A stretch of 64,000 nucleotides of DNA from a virus: the IMG/VR virus record IMGVR_UViG_3300013286_000013, positions 1 through 64,000 of that record. One strand, 5' to 3'. Under the pieces are notes generated by a model. That model was not told the origin of the DNA, did no database searches, and saw only the letters and a list, made by a program, of their open reading frames with translations. A program made the translations under genes and the position numbers. Below are positions 48,501 through 57,800 of the stretch, in pieces; the first letter of the stretch is position 1; the number at the start of each line of letters is the position of its first letter.

Positions 48501-51450
48501 AATTGTTATTGGCCAGAGCCTCTACGCACGTGATCAATTTGGTAGTTATAATGATTTATTTGGCAATCCATACATTACTACAGGTACTCAGGTTACAGAT
48601 GTTAACTTCCAATCAATCTCTCTAAGCAATCCTGTAAATGCTGGCGGCGGTGATACTGCCAATCTTAATTTCTTTACTATGTATATCACAGGCAATGCCT
48701 ATTATACTATCAGAGGTAGTACATTGGCACCTGATCCAATCGCTCCAGGTACTAAACTCATTGGTGCAGGTGCTACTGAACAAGGCAACGATCAAACAAT
48801 TGAAGAAATTCAAGCCATTACTTATCTAAGTTCCTTGACAAACAAAATTGTATCCAACACTTTAGTCAACGCATTTCAATCAACGATAACACAATTTACA
48901 AATATTGCGCTGGCAACAGGCGGACAGTCAACTGTGAGAATGGGGCAACTGTTTGCAACCTTGACAAATATAATTAACAACGGACCAAGTGTAGCTCCTA
49001 CTGTTGCCTACGCAGGCATTGTTGCACCCGGAGCGAACGATTCGTCTTCGTTATTAAGATCAAATAGATTATTCCTACAAACAGAAATAGTAAATTATGT
49101 TAATAGTCTATACTTTGTCTACGACCATGCGTCGTGGAAACGCGATTTGGCATCTATTATAGATGGTTTTGCCTATGATGTAGCCTTTCAATCCAACTAT
49201 CAATCTATCAAATCCGGAAATTTATACAATAGAAATATTGAAAGTGCCAAGTATATTTTAGAAAATGAAAAGACTCAGATAACGGATGCTATAGGCAAAC
49301 TCGGTGCTATCACTAACCAGTTGGCTGGTATTAGTACAGTCACATCTGCCATTAGTGTAATTAACTTAGACTCTATCTATATACAAAATATTATCAACAA
49401 CGGCGACGCCGGTGGTCCTGCGTACTCAATGCCTGCACCTGCAGGACTAGATTCGGGCATCGTTGGTGCCATTAGCTTAATTAACAACAACATATCCTTT
49501 ATTAAAGAAGAGTTGATAGGATGGATCAACTATACATATCCAGTTTTTACTTATGACACAGTTAAGTGCAAGAGAGACATGGGACTCATCTTAGATGCTG
49601 TTCATTGGGACGTGTTATTAGGCACCAATTATCGTGCAGTAAAAGCCGGTCAATCGTATTATCGTGGTAATTCATATGCTGTACTAACCTACGAAAAGAC
49701 AGCAACTATTGCGGCATTTAATTTTATCAAGACCGATGCATTGTTGATTCCAGCAGTAGCAACAAGCACAACCGCTACAACTACAGTAACTACTGACTTT
49801 ACAACAATTAATAACATATTGCAAAGTGGTGTAAGTGTAGCTCCTGCGATAACCTATACCCTACCTACAAATATTGCAGTTGGATTTGATAGTGCAAGTT
49901 TACTACTGCAAAATAATGTGTCATTTATCAGTGCAGAAGTAGAAGCATTTATATATACCAACTACAATGCTGGCGGCTTTGTCTATGATCGTGTAAAATG
50001 CAAACGTGATATTAGTTATCTCGTACAGGCAATTATATACGATATCACATATGGTGGAAATTCCATGAGTATTGATAGTGCGTTGCAGTATTTTGATAGT
50101 GCCAATAATAATGTAAGCACTATTCCAAATCAGCAAACACAAACCATTGCAGGTATCAACTATATTAATACCATATGCCAACGCATCATAACTAATTTGT
50201 CTCCATTAGTGGCATATCAAACAGTTAACATTGTTGCTCAATATAAAAATAATGCATATATAAACGGTTCAGCCGCAGGTTCTAAAGTTGCACTGTTGGT
50301 AACAGTGATGAGCAATATTGTCAGTAGCGGTCCTAGAGTGACCCCGGTTATTACAACTCCTGATATCAGTTGGGTCAACGACAAGACTCTTGCAGCCGGA
50401 ACAGCTATCAATGCCAGTGCGAATTCAATCTCTACACAGGCGATTACATTTATCGGGCAAAATTTTGATGTATTCACTTATGATCAAAATAAATGTCGCA
50501 GAGACATAGGCTACATATTACAGGCTCTAATATATGATTTGACCTACGGTGGCACCTGGCAGACTGTTGACTCCGGAAAATTGTATTGGAGCGGGACCAA
50601 ATCTTTAGTGCCAAATGAACAAGCACAGACTGTGGGTGCCTGGAATCGCATGTTATATCTGGTTGGTCAGATAGTACAAAATCAAAATCCTGCAAATAGT
50701 TATCAAGCTACGTACAGTCAATTCACCAACGGATCGATCACCAACGGAGCAAATGCTATACCAACATTGACTAATTTGACTGGTATATTAACTTCAATAA
50801 TTCAAAACGGATTATCTTATGCTCCTGATATTGTATATCCAAGCATATCACAGGCTACTCCTGTACTGCAGGGAATATACAACATAATCGAATCGCAAAA
50901 GACCAATCTAGTGAATCAGGTAATTACATACATTGATGGAAAGTATAATGGATTTGAATATAATCAAGCTCTGTGTAAGCGAGATGTTGGATATATTATA
51001 GATGCCATAGCGTCCGATTTGGTAACAGGCGGTAATTACAACACAGTGTTGGCAGGTCAAAGTTATTACGCCAGGGCAGGAACACATCATTACGTGCAGT
51101 TAGAAGACAACATCACGGATGCCGCTCTGTTTTCAGACAAGGCACTGGTGAATTTCTATCAGCGTTCATACATGTCGGCTTCTGGCTACTTGTTTGAGTA
51201 TGTAGGCGCAGGTTCTAACTACGGCGCTCTACCGCAGATAGGACGAGCAGATCCAATACAAGAAAGAGAAACCATACAGTTGAATAACGGTAAGGTCTTC
51301 TTTACATCAACAGACCAAAACGGTGACTTCCGAATTGGCCCGGGATTGGTAATTAGTCAGGCAACTGGCGTGTTATCAGGTCGTACATTTACCAAGTCAT
51401 TGTTTGCTAACTTGACACCGTTCATCTTGGCGATTGAAGGAAAAGGATAA
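42595..51450 (+). CDS. Giant tail fibre/adsorption protein with beta-helix and 13 KCxRD repeats
   Basis: 2951 aa. Residues 1-60 (MAVGRITGPLLASNLLRDG) form a fibre adaptor; about 225-400 is a right-handed beta-helix of pectin-lyase type (LLYVTEDGSDTNDGG, IKVSPGLYRE, SVIGSDLRTTLIEP). Thirteen helical repeats of about 142-167 residues follow, each with an F-x-Y-(N/D)-x-x-K-C-x-R-D-x-G motif; motif positions are near 461, 625, 786, 946, 1110, 1275, 1439, 1606, 2182, 2324, 2468, 2633 and 2793. Copies 9 (SWKRD) and 13 (LCKRD) are degenerate at the Lys/Cys. Between copies 8 and 9 a second beta-helix segment (about 1740-1900) and a strand domain interrupt the series. The C-terminus (KVFFTSTDQNGDFRIGPGL) is a conserved ending in this kind of phage protein. 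It is inferred to be a virion surface protein for host contact. Confidence 0.85.
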   Translation: MAVGRITGPLLASNLLRDGINLAVETNLLYLDVTTGRIGIKTNSPQYDLDVNGTANVGSIIVLNTSTLGLLTVTKTASSGTIGSTLGPIHIKPAPGNEIKLDADTLVSGNLHATGDITADGNIVLGNQLGVDTLTVGAEFLSSLIPKTPGTYNVGSPTNNWKDGYYQQIQAGNLRAYGSTITNLLASQGISIEPKGGPLNVYGEIRVWGQNPLGTSPVTKNLLYVTEDGSDTNDGGAMDPSRACRTVSGATKSPLYKEGTSIKVSPGLYRENNPILMKQYTSVIGSDLRTTLIEPMNKTQDLFHVQSGCYVAQLMMYNGRSGRFPGGPGYAPGTNRGAYATAFPPQVNGTKIDLFHSPYIQNCTNQSGPWLYDGTMFVPNQTIQIPEAVGTATYPSNTTTFTVTLSTGSIYVGQSINGGPPDPGFQNARTLLLANKAFIQEQTVAYVDQTYGGPFQYNAVKCARDTGLIVDGLGLDLIYQGTSQSVFSGLQYWNQTATPTQIPGEATTTTNAFNYISGLAQQIVRNIVIAAPYQNTLTQVTNLPAGAVGDSTRVGSLFTTVTNIITYGTAGITDKIIPNGTTITSNTSTVAAYNLLQANKNFLKSEVIAWITVFSPGSFIYDKNKCKRDLGYIIDSISFDLLRGGNRQAIQAGTLYYGYSSTTAIPNEIAQTTMAYQYMKSVISSVVQSQKLVSFYQSEIPQVLDNVNPGSAAAATTISSNIDLITRLITVGPAAAPSLVPISLTQTSTAGLLNAYALLNANKNFIKAEVVAYTNSLPNFVYNQEKCKRDIGIILENVSFDALFGGNAKAIESGLAYFDGVNSVIAGQETQSVGAINYVKSLTNTIINNMRAPNLIGTTATHAQVINYAFPGGSVAQDSLDNAYDTITNIINNGPSVAPESFLGCAPDPHYMSAEILLQTNRAFIQEEVVTYLNNQFLPFSFNSAKCYRDSGLIVDSIALDLLFPTATDSQSNFAGLQYWSQSSYTGLIASQITTTTNSISYLSSLAQKIILNDTSGPRYQSTSAQNTSVASSTAEVATKIGTNFNLILDILNNGTVGITDKIVPSGLATNDPRIVHAYTQLQNNKGYLQDEVIAFITSTTSGFTYDQTKCRRDVGYMIDSISFDCLYGGNRQSITSGINYYSHNALSSVQTPAETTATIAAYTRLSDIVSGIITATPIARSDNNIIDQVIDLPPATSAEVTLARAKIAKISSIITTGPSAASATASISLTPSADENVKRAYALLEANRNFIANELVQFAQNTYNGGGFQYNQAKCSRDTGLIVDGFITDLGWSTNGYTNTIFSGLQYWNQSGFTGQIVGQLTTTTNAINYVKTMAKEAVVNTVGTRYQSTVTQQINLPSATLSEASTLDIEFKIITDILSTGTVGISDKVVANGLAIVSSNAQNAYNILQVNKTYFQAEAIAYIDSTKTAGFIYDKVKCSRDVGYMIDSVCFDLLWGGNRQAITSGVYYYSFNGSSSIPGESQQTISAYQRLGEILGDIITNSPIQNSPGNITAQQFNSSPSIIETASALNAMVALLLDIINNGPSAVSRQIPVGLTRNTDQNILNAQTLLLLNRQFIRDEIIAYVNSTFPNYQGNKGFNYDQAKCYRDTGLIIDAISQDLLVGGNRKIIEAGVSYWTGGRNVVYDQLPQFNAALTYIKDLSRQIVQNITVTSLSAAPQKLNTYFGGGIYAIDSINRLVETFRTIVTKGPAYSPIGYEGSGAFSALSPTSADFTQVASTILQADLVGANQYKIILNVPTQGPGINQTIYFGQTSVYPLQDKDVPDIYEQRKVDPWGSIGGSLVDGGVISDRSPIQSFVYDAFTQVNQGGIGIHITNNGYAQLVSVFTIFCGTSVLVENGGICSITNSNANFGDYCLVSKGYGKRSFFGEVTNPAVLPYYPNGFFPQAQQVEVYCPDPANRPHIGQVMEVEVPETYRNAQGLPGYLSAIVNTSTLTTGSIVINGIDTTGIVIGQSLYARDQFGSYNDLFGNPYITTGTQVTDVNFQSISLSNPVNAGGGDTANLNFFTMYITGNAYYTIRGSTLAPDPIAPGTKLIGAGATEQGNDQTIEEIQAITYLSSLTNKIVSNTLVNAFQSTITQFTNIALATGGQSTVRMGQLFATLTNIINNGPSVAPTVAYAGIVAPGANDSSSLLRSNRLFLQTEIVNYVNSLYFVYDHASWKRDLASIIDGFAYDVAFQSNYQSIKSGNLYNRNIESAKYILENEKTQITDAIGKLGAITNQLAGISTVTSAISVINLDSIYIQNIINNGDAGGPAYSMPAPAGLDSGIVGAISLINNNISFIKEELIGWINYTYPVFTYDTVKCKRDMGLILDAVHWDVLLGTNYRAVKAGQSYYRGNSYAVLTYEKTATIAAFNFIKTDALLIPAVATSTTATTTVTTDFTTINNILQSGVSVAPAITYTLPTNIAVGFDSASLLLQNNVSFISAEVEAFIYTNYNAGGFVYDRVKCKRDISYLVQAIIYDITYGGNSMSIDSALQYFDSANNNVSTIPNQQTQTIAGINYINTICQRIITNLSPLVAYQTVNIVAQYKNNAYINGSAAGSKVALLVTVMSNIVSSGPRVTPVITTPDISWVNDKTLAAGTAINASANSISTQAITFIGQNFDVFTYDQNKCRRDIGYILQALIYDLTYGGTWQTVDSGKLYWSGTKSLVPNEQAQTVGAWNRMLYLVGQIVQNQNPANSYQATYSQFTNGSITNGANAIPTLTNLTGILTSIIQNGLSYAPDIVYPSISQATPVLQGIYNIIESQKTNLVNQVITYIDGKYNGFEYNQALCKRDVGYIIDAIASDLVTGGNYNTVLAGQSYYARAGTHHYVQLEDNITDAALFSDKALVNFYQRSYMSASGYLFEYVGAGSNYGALPQIGRADPIQERETIQLNNGKVFFTSTDQNGDFRIGPGLVISQATGVLSGRTFTKSLFANLTPFILAIEGKG
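43963..51000 (+). repeat. Thirteen diverged coding repeats (about 430-500 bp) with KCxRD core
   Basis: The Lys-Cys pairs of the motif lie at about nt 43975, 44467, 44950, 45430, 45922, 46417, 46909, 47410, 49138 (degenerate), 49564, 49996, 50491 and 50971. Each copy also has G-(L/Y)-I-(V/I)-D before and D-L-x-x-G-G-N-x-x-x-I after the core. Copies with even spacing suggest growth by tandem duplication followed by drift. Confidence 0.85.
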
Positions 51451-51463
51451 AGGATAATATAAC

Positions 51464-51850
51464 ATGGCATTAATACCATTAAACGTATTCAAGACAAAAA
51501 CTTTTGTTTTGACAACACAAACAAACACATTTGTTTACACAGCACCGGTTGGAGTTACATCGATTGTATTGATGGCAAACGTAGCCAACGTAACGACGGC
51601 AACAACGGCGGCAGTGACTTTTGCACATCATAGGAATCTTCCGGTCTTACCAGATGCACAGGGTAACGGAGGCCAACCGGCAAACGTGACCACGGAAATT
51701 GTTTCAGGATTTCAGATACCTCCACAAGATGCGTCAAACATGTTGCCGGGAAAAATGATTATTGAGAGTTTAGATAGCGTAGTGGCTTACGCAGATACTG
51801 CTAGATCATTAAAATTAACTCTAAGTATCTTAGAAACAGCCAACGCATAA
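51464..51850 (+). CDS. Small beta-sandwich fibre-associated protein
   Basis: 128 aa starting MALIPLNVFKTKTFVLTTQT, predicted all-beta, with a Thr/Val/Ala-rich core (VTSIVLMANVANVTTATTAAVTFAHH) and an IPPQDASNMLPGKMIIESLD loop. A protein of this pattern commonly sits between giant fibre genes of aquatic T4-like phages. It is probably a small virion or fibre-tip component and a distant paralogue of the 109-aa protein at 41450-41779. AAAGGATAAT precedes the ATG. Confidence 0.72.
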   Translation: MALIPLNVFKTKTFVLTTQTNTFVYTAPVGVTSIVLMANVANVTTATTAAVTFAHHRNLPVLPDAQGNGGQPANVTTEIVSGFQIPPQDASNMLPGKMIIESLDSVVAYADTARSLKLTLSILETANA

Positions 51851-51862
51851 TAGGAATTAACA

Positions 51863-54800
51863 ATGCCATCATTACTAAGCGGTAAGGTAAAATTAGTTAG
51901 TCCAGGAACTAATTACACCGTAGTTAACAATTATATCAGTCTGAGCCAAGCACAGGCTGGTTTAGGTGCCTCACCTACAACAAACACTGGTTACACCTTA
52001 GTAATTGGCCCAAATGGTCAGGCAACATATACAAACACACTTGGTCAAATTGCGTTTAGTACTGGTACTATTACATCGCAAGCACCGACTGGTGACTTAA
52101 CTCTTAATCCAAGCGGCACAGGTACGATTACACTTAATGGTCCTGTTAATATTCCCCAAGGTATTCAAGGTAGTGGATTTAAGACAGAAGCAAAACGTGC
52201 AACAACTGGAAACGTTTTAGTCAATCAATCCACATCAACAGTGGTCTATGACGGTTATCATGTAGATTATCTAGACCGTCTCTTAGTTAGAGCACAAGAT
52301 GATGCTAGAAGCAATGGTATCTATTATGTTTACACAGCAACGTTTGCCACTAATGTAGTTACAACGCAGATAAACTATACGCAAAATAGCTATACTGCCA
52401 CAACATACAACGTCGGTGATGCAAATAGTCTAGTTGCGGGTAGTACACTTACCAGTTTGTTTGTCGGCTTTAACACAACTATTGTTCAAATACTAGACAG
52501 CTCAACATTCTTAATGAGCAATCCTGCATTGGGAAATATTACTGGTGCAGTTTCTACAGCATCAAGTAAAGGTCTAACAAACTTTGTAACACTTTCAAGA
52601 TCAACAGATGCATACACGACTGGTGGATTGAAACACGTTGTTGTTCCAATTGTTGGAGGCACCTATGAGGGTAGATTATTTTATACATCATTCCTGGCTA
52701 CCCAGGTAGTCGGAGTTGATCCAATCAATTGGTATGAGATAGTTGATAGTACTTCTTATCAAACTGTCTACAACAAATATTTAGAAAATTCATCGATTGG
52801 CTCGTATCTTCCAAACACTGGTAGATTTACAAATTTAACTGCAATAAACACAGCTACCTTTACTAACGCAACTGATTCTACAGCAACTAACAATGGTGCT
52901 GTGATAGTAACTGGTGGGGTTGGTATTCAAAAGAGTCTGTTTGTTGGAGGAGCTACAAACATTCAAGGCAGTTTAAATGTAAACAGCCAAGCAAATATCA
53001 ATCCAGCTGATGCAACAGTATCAATTCAACCAACTGGAATTGGCACAGTTACGATCAATCCATCTACTAAAGGCACCATTAACAACATAGACATTGGTAA
53101 CACTATTCCCAAGAATGGTACCTTTGTAAATCTAACAGCTAATAATCAATTATTAGTAACATCAACATCACAGTCTACCAGTACAACTACAGGTGCTGTA
53201 CAAATTGCAGGCGGTGTTGGCATTGGTGGCAACCTAGTCCTAGGAGGTCAGTTAATATTCAGCGGACTTGCAGACGAGTTTGTTGTTAATAATTTCCGTG
53301 CAAAAGGACAGGTACTGTTTACTACGAGTACAAATTCAACATCAACTACGACAGGCGGACTTATTGTAAGTGGCGGTGTTGGTATTGCACAAGATCTAGT
53401 ATTAGGTGGTAAACTAATATTTCAGGGCTCGGGCACAAACTTATCTTTGAGTACACTATCAGTTACGTCTAGTTCACAGTCAACCAGTACTACTACTGGT
53501 GCGTTAACTGTAGTCGGTGGGGTAGGTGTAGGTGGAAACTTAACCCTAGGCGGACAACTAATATTCAGCGGTGCTGCCGGTAATTTAAAGGTCAGTACCC
53601 TAGCAGTTACCAGTTCTACAAATTCAACCAGCACAACTACAGGAGCATTTACTGTTACTGGCGGTGTTGGTATTGGACGAGATTTAGTACTAGGCGGAAG
53701 TCTGGTATTCACAAACGCCAGCGGTACTATCAACGCGGCACAAGTTCACATCCTTGGAACAAACACTTCAGTAAGTACGCAAACAGGTGCTCTAGTTGTT
53801 GATGGCGGTGTGGGTGTTGCCAAGGACGTGGTAGTTGGCGGCAATTTGGACCTAGGCGGTCAGCTGACATTTAACAAATCATTTACTGCAACCTTCGTTG
53901 CACTACACATTACCAGCACAGCAAGTAACGTCGCCTCATTTGTTGATAATGCAATTTTTGTTGAAGGTGGCCAATCTGTTAAGAAAGACCTAAGTGTTTA
54001 TGGTAACACGGTGCTCTACGGTAATTTAACGGTAGCTGGAACACAGACAGTTGTTGATTCGCAAAACACCTATATCATTGATCCAGTAATTGACATAGGT
54101 ACTGGTGTGGATAACACTCCACTATTGGTCAATGACGGTTATGATCGCGGCATGCTATTGCACTATAGCACAGGAGTTGGCGCACAATTTGACAACCATG
54201 CATTTATCGGGCGCGATGCAACTACAGGTTTCTTAACCTATAAAGTTAACATCTACCCAGGTGGCTACGAATATTTTCCGCCAGCATTTGCAAATACAGG
54301 TAGCTTTGGTACAGCACAATTTGGCGGCCTACGACTAAGTGGCGGCGCAGTTGCACTGAGCACTAACACGGGAGATCTACAAGTACTGGGCGGTATTGGT
54401 GTTACAGGCGGAAGCTATTTTGGCGGAACGCTAACACTAGGTAGTGCATTAGCCAATACAACACAGACAATCAATCATGCATTGGTAGTATCTAGTGGCG
54501 GTATTGGAGTTGCAGGAGCCAGTTTCTTTGCAGGAACGGTTAAGTTTTCAAATGCCCAAGCATCAACAGATCCATCATCCGGAGCAGTCGTGCTTTCAGG
54601 AGGCCTTGGAGTAGGCGGATCGATCTTTACTGCCGGTCCAATGCGCATAAGAAACAGTACAGCGGCTGTAAGTACTGGAACAGGTGCCCTAGTTGTTTCA
54701 GGCGGGGCAGGATTTGATGGCGATATCTATGCACATAACATCTATACAGATGCAGGCCTAACACAGCTGGCAAATTTCAACGGTGGACGCATCAGCGATC

Positions 54801-57800
54801 CATTGTTTATCGACAATACTACAACTGCAATCAGCACTACAACAGGAGCATTGCGAGTTGGTGGTGGCGTAGGTATCGGCGGGGCATTATGGGTAGCTGG
54901 AACTGCAAACGTTAGCAACTTGTTTGTCAACGGTGCGGCAGTATTAACTACATCAAGTCCGACAGGATTCAACGGCGGCACGATCATCTATCCATTGCAA
55001 ATTGGATATAGTACTTCCACGTTAAACACAACTGGCCTAACAGTCAACTCAGGTGTTAACTCTGTATCAACAGACAGCGGCGCTATTGTAACTATTGGTG
55101 GCGTTGGCATTGGTCAAGATCTGCATATTGGCGGAACGATTTATCGCGAAGGCGATATAACAACGGCCAACTGGGGACAGACAGGTATTGCGGTTAACTT
55201 GGCAAGTGCTGTCTATACAGATAATCAAGCATCTGGGTCATTTACAAATACAAACAACGTCTATGTTGGCCAGCCAATCATCAATTCAAGATACGGCTCT
55301 GCATACGCACAGGCAAACACTGTCTTTATTGAAGATGCTCCTAAAGTTAAGACCACAGCTACTACCAGCATTGCGGATTCATACGCAGTATGGGTAAACA
55401 ACGGCAAAGTTCATATTGGTAGCACAGCGTCTAGTGCAACAAACTATCTCAACAACGCACTAAGCGTAGCAGGTGGTATTGGTATTGCTGGTGCTATACA
55501 GGCCAGTGGTCCATTAAGTGCTCCACAAATATTTGACAGCGGCAATCGTGTTGTTACATTTGTTGATATCATTGACGGTCCCGGTATATCATCAACTCCT
55601 GATAAATCAGGCGGCACTACTGCCACTATTACAATCAACAATACTGGTGTTCTAACAGCAAACGCTGGTACCGGTATCAACGTTGACAGATCTACCGGCG
55701 ATGTTATAATCAGCAACGTTGGTGTAACCAAGATTGAAACAGGTCCCGGAATTAGCGCATCAACCAGCACTGGTACCGTGTCACTGGTAAACACCGGTGT
55801 CCTAAGCCTAATAGCAGGAACTGACACAGCAGTATCATCTACTACTGGTAATATTACAGTTTATAGCACAGCTACTTTGGCTTCTGTAACCAGCAGAGGT
55901 GCAACGACAACCAGCACTATTCGTTTAACTAATACGCAGACTGGGTTGGTTGTCGGAGGCGATGCTGTGTTCTCTGGAACTGTTGCAGTTACCGGAACAT
56001 TGAACATCGGCGGTGCAAGTATCAGCGGTGGCAATGCTACATTTACATCATTACAAGCTGGCGATACCCTGATTACTGGACAGCTAACAGTATCAGGAAC
56101 ATCAACATTTATCAACAGTCAACAATTGACAGTTGTTGACCCTGTTATTGACGTAGGAACAAATATCAATAATGCACCGTTATTAGTTAATGACGGATTT
56201 GATAGAGGTGTGTTGATGCATTACAGCACCACTCTTTCAAATAACATTAAATATGATGCCCACGCATTCTTAGGACGTGATAACGCATCAGGTAAGTTAA
56301 CTTATAGAACCAACATTTGGCCAGGCGGTGTAACCGATGTTCCAAATCCTTTCAGCTCGACAGGCACACTGGGAACAGCAGTATTTGCCAGATTAGAACT
56401 ACAAGGCGGAATTGCTTCTACAAGCCCAACTACCGGCGATCTACAGGTAGTAGGCGGCATAGGTGTTGGAGGCGCAAGTTACATTGCCGGACAGGCAAGA
56501 TTTGGAAGTCAGCTAAATGCAAACGCCACAGCGACTGGCGCAGTCATAGTCGATGGCGGTCAATCTATTACTAAAGATCTGTACATTGGCGGCAACGTTA
56601 TTGTACGCGGATTTGTACTGACAACAGCCACAGCTTATAACGGCGGTGAAGTATTCAATCCTGTTATTATAACTAACGGTACAAGTGCTACGAATACCCT
56701 AACTGGTGCATTGATTGTACACGATGGCGGTGCTGGTATCGGCGGCGATGTTTGGGTCGGCGGAGCTCTTAATGCTAAATCAGTCCTGGTTGATGGAAAA
56801 GCAATCACAACTGACATTCACCTAGTAACTGGTCCCGGCCTAGTTGGTGCTGTTACAACATCTAGCGGTGGCGTAACTATCACAATGACCAATACAGGTA
56901 TCTTAAACTTAGATGCGGGCCCTGGTATTAGTCTTGCAAATACCGGCACAAGCGGTATAACAACAATTACCAACACTGGTGTATTGTCTGTATCAATCAA
57001 CGGACTAGGCCTAAAGGCCAGCACGTCAACTGGATCTGTGGTATTAACTAATATTGGTGTAACAGCCGCAACAGCTGGTGCAGGTATTAGTGTAAATCAA
57101 AATACAGGCTCGATCATTATCACCAACGTAGGTGTTCAAAGCATTGGTACTATTGGTGGTGGTATAACAGTAACTACCAGCACTGGATCTGTATTCTTAC
57201 TGAATTCCGGGGTGACAAGCCTAACAGCAGGTACAGATACCAACGTTACCGCGATATCAGGTGATATTACAATTTGGGATATCAGTACCCTACAATCAGT
57301 AACCGGTCGTGGAAATATTACAACTCACGACATAACTATCGATAGTACAACTCCAACTTCTAATACTGCCAGCGGAGCATTGGCAGTCACAGGTGGTGTT
57401 GCAGTCGGACAAAACTTGTACGCAGGTGGCCAGATTTATGCTCTGGGAGGCTATTTAGGATTAAATCCTCCTGCTATCTTTATCAACAACACAAACGTTA
57501 CTGTAACTGATAATACAACTGAGCACAAGGTTTCTGTTGCTATCAACGGTACTACTACAACTACATTTGATATTGTCGGTGAGCATATACTATCTACAAC
57601 AAATTCAACAAGCACCAATACGGGCGCATTGATAGTTGATGGTGGTATTGGCCTTGCCAAGAATATCTATGTTGGTGGCAGTGCCACAGTTGCAAATACT
57701 CTAACAGTACTAAGTACATCGACGATGGGTTCAATACTGCCTCTGCCAGGCGGTTATTACAACCTAGGAAGCCCAACACAGCGTTGGGGTACACTTTACA

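Noticed and set aside
53422-53733. Pro/Val-rich minus-strand reading frames across the fibre genes, for example here and at 55444-55827 and 61540-61890
   Set aside because: They are complements of Gly/Thr-rich repeat codons in real plus-strand genes, lack ribosome-binding sites and share no order with known genes.
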